A DNA stretch of 64,000 nucleotides from Siphonobacter sp. BAB-5405 (GCF_002872335.1 NZ_NJAG01000011.1:1-64000); one strand, 5' to 3'; shown: positions 33,939 through 44,174, counted from the stretch's first letter. Program-made: numbers and translations. Notes: generated by a model not told the origin, from the letters alone.

Positions 33939-36341
33939 ATGCTAAAGAATTATTTCCTCGTCGCCTACCGAACGTTGCTTCGCTACAAGGGATACGCCTT
34001 GCTGAATATCCTGGGACTGGGTCTGGGCCTTACCTGTACCGTGCTGATTTTTCAGGTCCTGAAGTTTCAGTTCAGCTTTGATACCTACCATACGAAGAAA
34101 GATCGCACGTACCGGGTGGTAACGGAATTTAGCGGAGAAAGCACGGAGTATCAGTCGGGCGTACCGCTCCCCCTCGGGCAGGCCCTGCGAAATGACTATT
34201 CCTTTTTGGAAAAAGTTGCGATGACCTACCTCCAGTACAATACCTTGGTCAGTGTCCCCAACTCCCGGCCTTTTAAGAAATTCGAGGAAGAAGAAACGCT
34301 CACCTACGCCGAGCCTTCGTACTTCGACATTCTGGATTACCAATGGCTGGCAGGAAACCCGAAGCACGCGTTGGATCAGCCCAATACCGTGGTGATGACG
34401 CGGCGAATGGCGGAAAAATACTTTGGCCTGGCGAACCCGATAGGTCTACGTCTGCGGATCAATAATGACCTGGATCTGAAAGTCAGCGGTATCCTGGCCG
34501 ACATTCCCGAGAATACGGATCAGCGGCAGGAATTGTTTATTTCCTGGGCTACGCTACCGGGTTATAAAAACAACGTGGCGTATAAACTCGACGACTGGGG
34601 TGGCGTCAGTTCACGTACCCACTGTCTGGTGTTACTACGCAAAGGCACTTCGCCAGCCAGCGTTGAGCAGGCACTCAAGGGTTTCGTGAAAAAGTATCAT
34701 CCGGACGATTACAAGGAAATTCGGCATCCGCTTATTTCCCTGACTGACTTTCACTTTTCAGCGGAATACAACGAGCAGCTTACCGTCACGCAACTGTACG
34801 CATTGGCTTCGGTTGGCCTCTTTTTGTTACTGACGGCCTGTATCAATTTCGTGAATCTGGCGACGGCCCAGGCCCTCAAACGCTCCAAAGAAGTAGGCGT
34901 CCGCAAAGTGATGGGTGGAACGAACGGGCAGTTATTCTGGCAATTCATCGCCGAGACCGGACTCATTACCCTGACCGCCATTGCCTTTGCCGTATTGCTC
35001 GTAGAATTGCTGGCTCCGGTGCTGAGTCAATGGGTACATCAGGCTTCGGACCTGAATCTGCTCGGTACGTTCGATCTTTTTTCCGATCCCCTACTGCTGA
35101 TTTTTCTGGCTGTATTACTGATCGTCGTAACGCTATTAGCGGGTTCGTATCCGGGACTCATTCTGGCGGGTTTTCAGCCCGTCGCGGCCTTAAAGGGAAA
35201 AATCAGTACGCAACAAGTGGGCGGCATGTCCATTCGCCGAGGATTGGTGGTAGTTCAGTTTACGCTGACCCAACTGCTACTCATTGGAACGCTGGTGGTT
35301 ACGCAACAAATGGATTTTTTCCGGGGAAAAGACATTGGCTACGATCCCACTTCGATTGTACTGGTCAACCTTCCCACGACCGATCAGATCAACCTGCAAA
35401 CGCTACGCAATCGCCTCTTGCAGGTAAGCGGCGTAGAGCAGCTGAGCTTTAGTTCCACTCCACCAACGAGCGGGAACAACAATCGCTCCAACCATCATTT
35501 TGACAATCGACAGAAGGAAGAAATCTGGGACGTCAATACCAAAGGCGGCGATGCTCAATACTTACAAACGTACGGACTTAAACTCGTGGCTGGTACAAAT
35601 TTGCCCGAAAGCGATTCCATTCGGGGCTTTCTCGTCAACGAAGCTTACGCCGAGAAGCTTGGTCGGCTGCCGCAGGAGATCGTCGGGCGATCGCTGGAAC
35701 TCTGGGGCTTCAAGGCTCCGATTGTGGGCGTAGTGAAAAACTGGAATAACCTTTCCTTACAAAACCGGATTGAACCCGTCACCATTTTCCCGTTTCCGAA
35801 GGCGTATCAGTACGTCGGTCTGAAGGTCCGCAGCTCTCATTTGCCCCAAACCCTGGGCGGCATTGAAGGCGTTTGGAACGAAACCTTTCCGGACTACCTC
35901 TACAAGCAATCGTTCCTGGACCAACGCATTGCCAAAGCCTACGAAACCGAACAGCTGATGCTGCAACTGGTTCGCGTCTTTTCCTTCATTGCCATCTTCA
36001 TCGGCTGTCTGGGTTTGTACGGACTGGTCAGCTTTATGGCCGCTCAGAAAACCAAGGAAATCGGGGTACGCAAGGTACTCGGTGCCAGCGTCGGCCAAAT
36101 TCTGACGCTCTTCGGTACCGAATTCGGACGACTCATCCTGCTGGCGTTTGTCGTAGCGGCCCCACTGGGTGGCTGGATCATGACGAACTGGCTGGAAGGT
36201 TACACCTACAAAATTCACTTGGGCTGGCAAACGTACGCTGGGGCCATGCTACTCACGCTACTGGTTACTCTATGCACGGTAAGCTGGCAATCCTACCGAG
36301 CCGCGACCACGAATCCGGTCAAGTCGTTGAAATCAGAGTAA
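33939..36341 (+). CDS. MacB/FtsX-like ABC transporter permease P6
   Basis: 800 residues from the ATG at 33939, where MLKNYFLVAYRTLLRYKGY matches P3 and P4; the in-frame start at 33885 adds 18 unrelated residues. Member of the P3/P4/P6 subgroup with the same GFQPVAALKGKISTQQVGG, TQQMDFFRGKDIGYDP and GCLGLYGLVSFMAAQKTKEIGVRK motifs. The mid-protein signature has changed slightly to VRKVMGGTNGQLFWQFIAE. It is the second gene of its unit, although P3, its relative, is a first gene. A hairpin follows. Confidence 0.95.
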   Translation: MLKNYFLVAYRTLLRYKGYALLNILGLGLGLTCTVLIFQVLKFQFSFDTYHTKKDRTYRVVTEFSGESTEYQSGVPLPLGQALRNDYSFLEKVAMTYLQYNTLVSVPNSRPFKKFEEEETLTYAEPSYFDILDYQWLAGNPKHALDQPNTVVMTRRMAEKYFGLANPIGLRLRINNDLDLKVSGILADIPENTDQRQELFISWATLPGYKNNVAYKLDDWGGVSSRTHCLVLLRKGTSPASVEQALKGFVKKYHPDDYKEIRHPLISLTDFHFSAEYNEQLTVTQLYALASVGLFLLLTACINFVNLATAQALKRSKEVGVRKVMGGTNGQLFWQFIAETGLITLTAIAFAVLLVELLAPVLSQWVHQASDLNLLGTFDLFSDPLLLIFLAVLLIVVTLLAGSYPGLILAGFQPVAALKGKISTQQVGGMSIRRGLVVVQFTLTQLLLIGTLVVTQQMDFFRGKDIGYDPTSIVLVNLPTTDQINLQTLRNRLLQVSGVEQLSFSSTPPTSGNNNRSNHHFDNRQKEEIWDVNTKGGDAQYLQTYGLKLVAGTNLPESDSIRGFLVNEAYAEKLGRLPQEIVGRSLELWGFKAPIVGVVKNWNNLSLQNRIEPVTIFPFPKAYQYVGLKVRSSHLPQTLGGIEGVWNETFPDYLYKQSFLDQRIAKAYETEQLMLQLVRVFSFIAIFIGCLGLYGLVSFMAAQKTKEIGVRKVLGASVGQILTLFGTEFGRLILLAFVVAAPLGGWIMTNWLEGYTYKIHLGWQTYAGAMLLTLLVTLCTVSWQSYRAATTNPVKSLKSE

Positions 36342-36355
36342 GCTAGCTCCTTTTT

Positions 36356-36388
36356 GGAACGGGTTAGGATTCGTGTTCGACCCGTTCC
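36356..36388 (+). terminator. Hairpin after the P5-P6 unit
   Basis: Perfect 9-bp arms GGAACGGGT (36356-36364) and ACCCGTTCC (36380-36388), starting 14 bases after the P6 stop. The T-rich sequence before it (CTCCTTTTT) is on the wrong side for a plus-strand terminator, so this is a modest call. Confidence 0.45.
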
Positions 36389-36422
36389 GAAGCCATCCTT
36401 TCCTTTTGAATCTTTACTCCAT

Positions 36423-36532
36423 TGTTCGTTTCCGAACTATACTCTGTTCAAAAACGAACACTCTTACTATTGCATTCCATTCTATACCAGACAGTTACTT
36501 AAACACAGTTTCCAACGGCACAACTATTGAAC
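36423..36532 (+). promoter_or_regulatory. Permease regulatory module 4: paired activator sites plus sigma-54-like promoter
   Basis: Site A GTTCGTTTCCGAAC (36424-36437) and site B GTTCAAAAACGAAC (36446-36459), starts 22 bp apart. Each is close to a GTTCG-N4-CGAAC dyad, but here the pair does not form a long inverted repeat, which separates the site from a mere hairpin. CGGCACAACTATTGAA has its GG at 36517, 58 bp after site B, with the best -12 element of the set (TTGA). The P7 ATG is 47 bp beyond the GG. Confidence 0.75.
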
Positions 36533-36563
36533 GTAACCGGATCTACTGAAAGCGTCCTGTCTT

Positions 36564-38993
36564 ATGCTTAGAAACTACTTTTTGGTTGCCTGGCGGAACC
36601 TGTTGCGGAACCGGACCTTCACCCTTATCAATGTTACCGGACTGGCTCTAGGTCTGGCTACCTGTATACTAATCATGCTATACGTGGTAGATGAATGGAG
36701 TTATGACCGCTTTCACGAGCGTGCCGACCGGATCGTGCGGGTAGTTTTCAAAGGGAAAACGGAAGGCGGCAGTATCAACGAGGCTCATGTTATGCCTCCA
36801 GTAGCCCGTACGCTTCAGTCCAGCTTTCCGGAAGTAGCCGAAGCTACGCGTCTTCGTCTGGCGGGTTCGCCGCTGATCTCCTACGGAACCAAGTCCTTAC
36901 GGGAAAGTGTGATGGCCTTCGCCGATTCCAACATTTTCCGGGTCTTTACGCTACCGCTGCTCAAAGGCGATTCAAAAACGGCCCTGATTAAACCTTCCTC
37001 CCTGGTTATTTCTGAAACGGTAGCCCGCAACTACTTCGGCGAAGCCGATCCCATAGGTAAGATACTGGAAATTAAAGCCTGGAAATCTTCGTATCAGGTA
37101 ACGGGCGTTATGCAGGATATGCCCACGAATTCGCATTTCCACGTCGATATACTGGCCTCCATGTCGGGGCTTGCGGAAGCTCAGTCTACGACCTGGCTAA
37201 CTTCCGAATTTTTCACCTACCTCCTCCTAACGCCCGGCACGGATGTAACCCAACTGGAGCGGAAATTACCGCCGATCGTTTCCCGGTACATGGGCCCGCA
37301 ACTGGAACAGGCTTTTGGCATGCCCTACGAAACATTCCGCAACAAAGGAAATGCCCTTGGGCTCTTTCTACAGCCGTTAACGGACATACACCTTCGTTCC
37401 GATTTTGCGTACGATCTCTCCGCCCCCGGTAATCTTCAGACGGTGTACATTTCCAGTATCATTGCCGGACTCATGTTACTGGTAGCCTGCATCAATTTCA
37501 TGAACCTCTCGTCGGCGGGAGCTTCCCGTCGGGGCCGCGAGGTGGGCATTCGGAAAGTACTGGGTTCGGGGCAGTCTGAACTCATGAAACAGTTTCTGTT
37601 CGAATCCATTCTGCTCACGGGACTGGCCCTGTTTCTTTCACTTTTACTGGTTGATCTGACTCTACCCGCTTTCAACGAACTAGCCGGCAAACACCTGAGT
37701 TTCCCCTTCTTCACGCATCCGCTGCTGTTCGTGGGTTTACTGGTGCTGGGTTTACTGGTGGGTGTAGCGGCAGGGAGTTATCCCGCTTTCTTTCTGTCTT
37801 CTTTCCAGCCGATGGCAGTACTGAAAGGTGGCGGGTTCCAGATCAAAACTTCGAAGGGCAGTATTCATTTCCGGAGTAGTCTGGTCGTGTTTCAGTTTTT
37901 CGTTTCCATTGCCTTAATCATCGCTACGACCGTAGTCTATCGCCAGCTTTCCTACATTCAGCATAAGGAGCTGGGGTATAACAAAGAGCAGGTGATTGTA
38001 CTGCCCGAAACCTGGGCCTTAGGTCCGAACGAGGCCGCGTTTCGACAACGGTTACTACAGGATTCCAGGGTACAGTCGGTAAGTGCCTCGGTATATTTAC
38101 CCGCTGGGCCAAGTAGTAACAATAATTTTTTCCTTTCGCCGGAGACGAATCCCAGTCTACTCGTCAAAACCCTTCGTTACGACGTAGATGAAGCCTACAT
38201 TCCCACGTTAAACATCCGGATCGCCGCCGGACGCAATTTTTCCCCTCGGTTTGCTACCGATTCTACGGGTATTCTTCTCAACGAAACGGCCGTTCGCTCG
38301 ATGGGCTGGACCGGGAATGTACTGGGCAGAACCTTAGCCACCCATAGCAACAACGGCCACCGTACCACCTACCACGTCATTGGCGTAGTAAAAGATTTTC
38401 ACTTCCGGTCCCTGCACGAACTCATCACGCCTCTGGTAATGGTTCAGGCCCAATCGGGTGGTACCCTGATCGTCAAAGCCAAAGCGGGCGATGTGGCCGG
38501 GTTACTGCGAACCATGCAGCAGGTTTGGAGCCAGTACCACGTTGATGTACCCTTCAGCTATTCGTTTTTAAATGATCGTTTCTCGAACACTTATCAAATC
38601 GAACAAAAAACGGGGACGCTCCTGAGCGTCTTTGCGGGGCTGACCATTTTTGTGGCCTGTCTCGGTCTGTTTGGTCTGGTTACGTTTACCACGCAACAAC
38701 GTACCAAAGAGATTGGCGTACGGAAAGTACTTGGAGCTTCGGTAGGCAGTATCCTTGCCCTGCTTTCCAAAGAGTTCCTCCAACTGGTAGGCCTGGCCTT
38801 TATACTGGCGATTCCGCTGGCCGGGTACGTTACGCACGAATGGTTGCAGCAGTTTGCCTACCGTATTTCGCTGGAATGGTGGGTCTTTGTTATGGCGGGT
38901 GTATTAGCTCTGAGCATTGCTCTGCTTACGGTGAGTGTCCAGAGTATAAAAGCCGCTTTGGTTAATCCGGTAAAGAGTTTGAAATCCGAATAG
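36564..38993 (+). CDS. MacB/FtsX-like ABC transporter permease P7
   Basis: 809 residues. Own sequence type: mid signature INFMNLSSAGASRRGREVGIRKVLGSGQSELMKQFLFES, where the usual STAR is replaced by SSAG; a longer basic linker GGGFQIKTSKGSIHFRSS before segment five; and QQRTKEIGVRKVLGAS near the C-terminus. Its nearest relatives in the array are P5 and P10 rather than its operon partners P8 and P9. First gene of the three-gene unit behind module 4, 93 bases before P8. Confidence 0.95.
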   Translation: MLRNYFLVAWRNLLRNRTFTLINVTGLALGLATCILIMLYVVDEWSYDRFHERADRIVRVVFKGKTEGGSINEAHVMPPVARTLQSSFPEVAEATRLRLAGSPLISYGTKSLRESVMAFADSNIFRVFTLPLLKGDSKTALIKPSSLVISETVARNYFGEADPIGKILEIKAWKSSYQVTGVMQDMPTNSHFHVDILASMSGLAEAQSTTWLTSEFFTYLLLTPGTDVTQLERKLPPIVSRYMGPQLEQAFGMPYETFRNKGNALGLFLQPLTDIHLRSDFAYDLSAPGNLQTVYISSIIAGLMLLVACINFMNLSSAGASRRGREVGIRKVLGSGQSELMKQFLFESILLTGLALFLSLLLVDLTLPAFNELAGKHLSFPFFTHPLLFVGLLVLGLLVGVAAGSYPAFFLSSFQPMAVLKGGGFQIKTSKGSIHFRSSLVVFQFFVSIALIIATTVVYRQLSYIQHKELGYNKEQVIVLPETWALGPNEAAFRQRLLQDSRVQSVSASVYLPAGPSSNNNFFLSPETNPSLLVKTLRYDVDEAYIPTLNIRIAAGRNFSPRFATDSTGILLNETAVRSMGWTGNVLGRTLATHSNNGHRTTYHVIGVVKDFHFRSLHELITPLVMVQAQSGGTLIVKAKAGDVAGLLRTMQQVWSQYHVDVPFSYSFLNDRFSNTYQIEQKTGTLLSVFAGLTIFVACLGLFGLVTFTTQQRTKEIGVRKVLGASVGSILALLSKEFLQLVGLAFILAIPLAGYVTHEWLQQFAYRISLEWWVFVMAGVLALSIALLTVSVQSIKAALVNPVKSLKSE

Positions 38994-39086
38994 CAGGGCG
39001 GTTTTGTTCCGTTCTACGGTTCCTAAAGAAGAGGTTCGTTCACGTTTGACAGACGGGTGGGTTCGCTCCACCGCAATCAACAAGCT

Positions 39087-41462
39087 ATGCTACGCAACTA
39101 CATCAAAGTCGCTTTACGAAATCTGTTCAAGCACAAATTATACTCCGTAGTCAATATCCTGGGACTGGCCATTGGTATGGCGGTAACGCTGTTGATTGGA
39201 CTTTGGGTCTGGGACGAACTTTCGTTTAATCGCTCCTTCGAGCAGTACGACCGCATTGCTCAGGTCATGCAGCACCAGACCCTTCAACAACAGAAAGAGA
39301 CCTGGCCTGCCGTATCGATTCCCGTGGCGGCGGAGCTGCGTAACACCTACGGATCGGACTTCAAACACGTGGTTCTTTCTTCCTGGAATGATGATCACGT
39401 CCTTTCATCGGGGACGAAAAAACTGAAGTCCGACGGTAGTTTTATGGAGCCCAATGCCCCGGACTTGCTGAGTCTACGCATGCTGGCGGGCAGCCGGAAG
39501 GGATTGGAGAACCCTTCTTCCATCCTGCTTTCTGCATCGCTCGCCAAGGCCCTTTTCGGTACCAGGGATCCGATGGAACAGGTGATTAAGATTGATAACC
39601 AACTATCGGTACAGGTGAGCGGGGTCTACGAAGATCTGCCTTCCAATACTTCCTTCCATAACCTGACCTTCCTTTTACCCTGGGATTTATACGTTTCCAG
39701 CGAAGAATGGGTGAAACGAAATCTAACTGACTGGCAGGAATACTCCTTCCAGGTGTTTGTACAACTCAGCCCCCAGGCTCAGCTGGATCAGGTTTCGGCT
39801 AAACTCAAACCCCTGTTGGCCGTAAAAACCCGGCAAACTTCTCGCCCGGAAGTTTTTCTGCATCCGATGGCAAAATGGCACTTGTACGAAGAATTCAAGA
39901 ACGGCGTCAACACGGGTGGCAGCATTCAGTACGTCTGGCTGTTTGGATTGATTGGCTTCTTCATCCTACTACTGGCCTGTATCAATTTTATGAACCTGAG
40001 TACAGCCCGCAGCGAGAAACGAGCCAAGGAAGTGGGCATTCGAAAAGCCATCGGCTCGGTACGTACGCAGCTGATCAGCCAGTTTCTCAGCGAATCATTC
40101 CTGGTGGTTTTCATTGCTTTAGTACTGAGTCTGGGGCTGGTTGAACTGGCTCTCCCCTGGTTTAATGCACTGGCGAATAAGCATGTATCCATTCTCTGGA
40201 ACAATCCCGTTTTCTGGTCCACTACGCTCGGCTTTTGCCTGATTACGGCTTTGTTGGCGGGTAGTTATCCGGCCTTCTATTTATCTTCCTTCCAACCGGT
40301 CAAAGTGCTCAAAGGTACCTTTCAGGCCGGACGTTTTTCGGCCTTGCCCCGTAAGGCCTTGGTGATGGTACAGTTCACCATATCCATTACGCTGATTATT
40401 GGCACCATCATCGTGTACCGGCAAATTGAATTTGCCAAAGAGCGGCCCGTGGGGTATACGCGGGAAGGACTGATTGCCGTGCCCATGAATACGCCGGATC
40501 TGTACGGACACTACGACGCCATCCGGAATGACCTGTTGCAGACCGGAGCCGTTTTGGAGATGTCCGAATCTTCCAGTGCACCCACGCGGGTACAGTCCGT
40601 CAATTTTGATTTTACCTGGAAAGGTAAAGACCCTAATACGAAACCGCTGTTTGCCTACATTGCCGTTACCCACGATTTTGGCTCTACCGTGGGCTGGCAG
40701 TTTGTACAGGGCCGTAATTTCTCCCGAAGCCATTCGACGGATACGCTCGGACTAGTGATCAACGAGGCGGCCGTTCAACAAATCGGCTTTCAGCATCCCG
40801 TCGGAGAAATGCTTCAAAAGGGTGGAAAAACCTATCAAATCATCGGCGTCATCAAGGATATGGTGATGGATTCGCCCTTTAGTACCGCCCGCCCCACCCT
40901 GTATACGCTGGATTACGGCTGGGTCAATTACATCAACATCCGGATTAATCCGAAGCTACCCATGCGTACGTCGCTGGCCGCCATCGAGCAGGTATTTCGA
41001 AAATATAATCCAGAAAGTCCGTTCGATTATCGATTTGTCAGCGAAGAATACGCCCGGAAGTTTGCCACGGAAGATCGCATTAGTCAGCTTACTTCCTTCT
41101 TCGCCGGACTCACCATTTTCATTTCCTGCCTGGGTTTATTTGGACTGGCTTCCTACGTAGCCGAACAGCGAACCAAGGAAATCGGCATTCGGAAAGTACT
41201 CGGGGCCTCCGTGCTAAATCTGTGGCAACTCTTGTCGAAAGAATTCGTAACACTGGTTTTGCTTTCCTGCCTTCTTTCCGTGCCGCTTGCGTATTATTTC
41301 ATGAACAATTGGCTGGATCACTATGAATATCGGACGACCATCTCCGGTTGGATTTTCTTCGCCGCGGGTCTGGGGGCTCTGGTGATTACCGTACTGACAG
41401 TAAGTTATCAGGCCTTATCGGCGGCTTTGATTAATCCGGTAAAGAGTCTGAAATCGGAATGA
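39087..41462 (+). CDS. MacB/FtsX-like ABC transporter permease P8
   Basis: 791 residues from the ATG at 39087 (MLRNYIKVALRNLFKHK); the in-frame ATG at 39057 only adds ten residues. Close paralogue of P9: both have AVTLLIGLWVWDEL/IWDEL in segment one, QVMQHQT, FLHPMAKWHLY in the first periplasmic core, and INFMNLSTARSEKRAKEVGIRKAIGS. The ends differ (P8 has ISGWIFFAAG and ALINPVKSLKSE). Middle gene of the P7-P8-P9 unit. Confidence 0.95.
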   Translation: MLRNYIKVALRNLFKHKLYSVVNILGLAIGMAVTLLIGLWVWDELSFNRSFEQYDRIAQVMQHQTLQQQKETWPAVSIPVAAELRNTYGSDFKHVVLSSWNDDHVLSSGTKKLKSDGSFMEPNAPDLLSLRMLAGSRKGLENPSSILLSASLAKALFGTRDPMEQVIKIDNQLSVQVSGVYEDLPSNTSFHNLTFLLPWDLYVSSEEWVKRNLTDWQEYSFQVFVQLSPQAQLDQVSAKLKPLLAVKTRQTSRPEVFLHPMAKWHLYEEFKNGVNTGGSIQYVWLFGLIGFFILLLACINFMNLSTARSEKRAKEVGIRKAIGSVRTQLISQFLSESFLVVFIALVLSLGLVELALPWFNALANKHVSILWNNPVFWSTTLGFCLITALLAGSYPAFYLSSFQPVKVLKGTFQAGRFSALPRKALVMVQFTISITLIIGTIIVYRQIEFAKERPVGYTREGLIAVPMNTPDLYGHYDAIRNDLLQTGAVLEMSESSSAPTRVQSVNFDFTWKGKDPNTKPLFAYIAVTHDFGSTVGWQFVQGRNFSRSHSTDTLGLVINEAAVQQIGFQHPVGEMLQKGGKTYQIIGVIKDMVMDSPFSTARPTLYTLDYGWVNYINIRINPKLPMRTSLAAIEQVFRKYNPESPFDYRFVSEEYARKFATEDRISQLTSFFAGLTIFISCLGLFGLASYVAEQRTKEIGIRKVLGASVLNLWQLLSKEFVTLVLLSCLLSVPLAYYFMNNWLDHYEYRTTISGWIFFAAGLGALVITVLTVSYQALSAALINPVKSLKSE

Positions 41463-41472
41463 AGTACGTCAA

Positions 41473-41503
41473 GGCTGACGGGATGGTTTATACTCCGTCA
41501 GCC
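41473..41503 (+). terminator. Hairpin between P8 and P9
   Basis: Perfect 9-bp arms GGCTGACGG (41473-41481) and CCGTCAGCC (41495-41503), 11 bases after the P8 stop, with no T run. It may be a partial terminator, an mRNA-stabilising hairpin or a segmental expression device, so P9 may be read less than P8. Confidence 0.4.
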
Positions 41504-41659
41504 CTCTCAGGCGGCAACAACCAAGCCTAAAATCAGAGTAATTAGTTATACGATCCCAAAAAGGATACAGTATTTGAAAGGGTATGCAACGCCAAAGGCG
41601 ACTTTATCATCCTTGGTAGGAATAACCGGATTTTCTTCTTCATTCCTGCTCCCTATCCT

Positions 41660-44035
41660 ATGCTTCGTAACTACTTTAAAGTCGCTATTCGTGCCTTACT
41701 GAAGAATAAGGCCTACTCGCTCATCAACATCGTCGGACTGGCTACGGGCATGGCGGTTACGCTGTTGATTGGGCTTTGGATCTGGGATGAACTGACGTTC
41801 GACCGTTACCACAAAAATTACGATCGCATTGCTCAGGTGATGCAGCACCAGACCTGGGATGGCCGCAAGGGAACGCAGACCGCCGTGCCGGTACCCCTGC
41901 ACCTGGAACTGCGAGCCAAGTATCCCGACTTCAAATATGTGGTTCCCAGCTCCTGGACCTTCGATCACATTCTGGCTTACAAAGACAACAAGTTCACGAA
42001 AAAAGGAAATTACATCGGAGCCGATGCCCCGACGATGTTTTCCTTGCACATGGTGAAAGGGTCCTTGCAGGGACTGCGGGATCCGCATTCGATTCTCCTC
42101 AACGAATCCGTAGCGAAAGCGTTGTTTGGAGCGGAAGATCCGATCAATAAAATCGTCAAGTGCGATAATCAGACGGAAGTAAAAGTAACCGGCGTTTACG
42201 AAGACCTGCCCGCCAATACGGAACTGGCCGATGTTTCCTATTTACTGCCCTGGGAACTGTACTTGACCGTAGAGCCCTGGGTAAAACGGGGCGAAGAGCA
42301 ATGGGATAATAATTCCTTCCAAACCTACGCCATGCTACAGCCCAATGCCGATTTCGATCAGGTATCGGCTAAAATCAAGTACATCAAGTTACGTCACAAT
42401 CCCAAGGATGCCGCCAAGCCGGAAATCTTCCTGCACCCCATGGCGAAGTGGCACCTGTACTCCGAATTTAAGGATGGTGTCATCAAGGGGGGCCGTATTG
42501 AGTTTGTCTGGCTGTTTGGGATCATCGGGGCGTTTGTACTCCTGCTGGCCTGTATCAATTTCATGAACCTGAGTACCGCCCGCAGTGAAAAACGAGCTAA
42601 AGAAGTGGGCATCCGGAAAGCCATTGGCTCCCTACGTCCGCAACTGATTGGTCAGTTTCTGAGCGAATCCCTGCTGGTCGCCCTACTGGCCTTTATTCTG
42701 TCTATTTTTCTGGTGGAGAGTTCGCTACCCCTTTTTAACGATCTGGCCAGCAAGCATTTATCGATCCCCTGGAACAATCCGATCTTTTGGCTCATTGGGC
42801 TAAGTTTTACCTTCTTCACGGGTTTCATTGCGGGAAGTTATCCGGCCTTTTATTTATCCTCCTTTGAGCCCGTCAAGGTACTCAAGGGTACGTTTCGAGT
42901 GGGACGCTACGCTTCGCTACCCCGTAAAGTGCTGGTCGTCATTCAGTTTACCGTTTCGGTAACGCTCATCATCGGAACGATCATCGTGTTCCGGCAGATT
43001 CAGTTTGCCAAAAATCGACCCATTGGCTTCTCGCGGGACGGGCTTATTACCCTGACCATGAATACCGAAGATATTCGCAAAAACTACGAACCCTTCCGTA
43101 CCGAATTACTGGGCAGCGGGGTCGTAGCCAGCGTTACTAAATCATCCAGCCCCATCACGGATTTGTATTCCAACCAGATTGGGTTTGACTGGAAGGGCAA
43201 GGACCCCAATAAACAGGCCTTGTTTGGCGTCGTAGCCGTCAGCTCAGGGTATGGAAAAACGATGGGTTTGCAGTTTTCTGCGGGCCGTGATTTCTCGGAT
43301 GCCTTCGCTACGGACTCCTCCGCCCTTCTGCTCAATGAAGCGGCGGCGGCTTACGTAGGCAAGAAAAACCTGGTTGGTGAAACCATCAAATGGAACGGCA
43401 AAGACTATACTGTAGTCGGGATTATCAAAAACGTCATGATGACTTCGCCGTATCACGCCGCGATGCCAACCATTTTTACCTTTAATCCCGGCTGGGCGGG
43501 CATCATTACCATTAAAATTAGCCCAACGGTCAGTACGACCCAGGCCCTGAGCCAGATCGAAGAAATCTACAAAAAGCACGATCGGAATGCTCCCTTCGAT
43601 TATAAGTTTTCGAGCGAAGAGTACGCCCGGAAATTTGCTTCCGAAGAAAGGGTTGGAAAACTAGCCACGTTCTTTGCCTGTTTGGCCATCTTCATTTCCT
43701 GCCTGGGCTTATTCGGCCTGGCCTCGTTCGTCGCGGAGCAGCGGATTAAGGAAATTGGCGTTCGGAAAGTACTCGGGGCCTCGGTATTCAATCTCTGGGG
43801 TATGCTTTCAAAAGACTTTGTCTGGCTAGTTTTGATTTCATTCGGCCTCTCCGTACCCATTGCCTATTTCTTCATGAATAACTGGCTGGCTCGTTATGAA
43901 TACCATTCCGAGTTAAGCTGGTGGGTGTTCGCCGCCGCTGGCATCGGAGCCCTGCTGATTACGCTGGCCACGGTCAGTTACCAGGCGATTAATGCCGCTC
44001 TGATGAATCCGGTACGGAGTTTGAAAAGCGAGTAG
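41660..44035 (+). CDS. MacB/FtsX-like ABC transporter permease P9
   Basis: 791 residues, same length as P8 and clearly its tandem duplicate (shared motifs listed under P8), most divergent in the first ~200 residues of the second periplasmic core. The second FtsX half reads EQRIKEIGVRKVLGASVFNLWGMLSKDF and the tail ALMNPVRSLKSE. It lies 197 bases after P8, the widest gap inside a unit apart from the repeat-filled one, and that gap contains no promoter module. Last gene of the P7-P8-P9 unit. Confidence 0.95.
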   Translation: MLRNYFKVAIRALLKNKAYSLINIVGLATGMAVTLLIGLWIWDELTFDRYHKNYDRIAQVMQHQTWDGRKGTQTAVPVPLHLELRAKYPDFKYVVPSSWTFDHILAYKDNKFTKKGNYIGADAPTMFSLHMVKGSLQGLRDPHSILLNESVAKALFGAEDPINKIVKCDNQTEVKVTGVYEDLPANTELADVSYLLPWELYLTVEPWVKRGEEQWDNNSFQTYAMLQPNADFDQVSAKIKYIKLRHNPKDAAKPEIFLHPMAKWHLYSEFKDGVIKGGRIEFVWLFGIIGAFVLLLACINFMNLSTARSEKRAKEVGIRKAIGSLRPQLIGQFLSESLLVALLAFILSIFLVESSLPLFNDLASKHLSIPWNNPIFWLIGLSFTFFTGFIAGSYPAFYLSSFEPVKVLKGTFRVGRYASLPRKVLVVIQFTVSVTLIIGTIIVFRQIQFAKNRPIGFSRDGLITLTMNTEDIRKNYEPFRTELLGSGVVASVTKSSSPITDLYSNQIGFDWKGKDPNKQALFGVVAVSSGYGKTMGLQFSAGRDFSDAFATDSSALLLNEAAAAYVGKKNLVGETIKWNGKDYTVVGIIKNVMMTSPYHAAMPTIFTFNPGWAGIITIKISPTVSTTQALSQIEEIYKKHDRNAPFDYKFSSEEYARKFASEERVGKLATFFACLAIFISCLGLFGLASFVAEQRIKEIGVRKVLGASVFNLWGMLSKDFVWLVLISFGLSVPIAYFFMNNWLARYEYHSELSWWVFAAAGIGALLITLATVSYQAINAALMNPVRSLKSE

Positions 44036-44064
44036 TCCATTATCGATTCCGAAACCGGTACTCA

Positions 44065-44174
44065 TGTCCATTTACGAACAGTTGACTGTTCGTAAATGGA
44101 CATCTTTATTTACACAAACTCCTGATAATCATATACTTATTCACTTATCGATCCCTAAGGCATGACTTTCTAGG
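44065..44174 (+). promoter_or_regulatory. Permease regulatory module 5: paired activator sites plus sigma-54-like promoter
   Basis: Site A GTCCATTTACGAAC (44066-44079) and site B GTTCGTAAATGGAC (44088-44101), starts 22 bp apart, forming a perfect inverted repeat. AGGCATGACTTTCTAG has its GG at 44159, 58 bp after site B. The P10 ATG is 47 bp beyond the GG. The -12 half (TCTA) matches module 1 but not the sigma-54 consensus. Confidence 0.7.
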
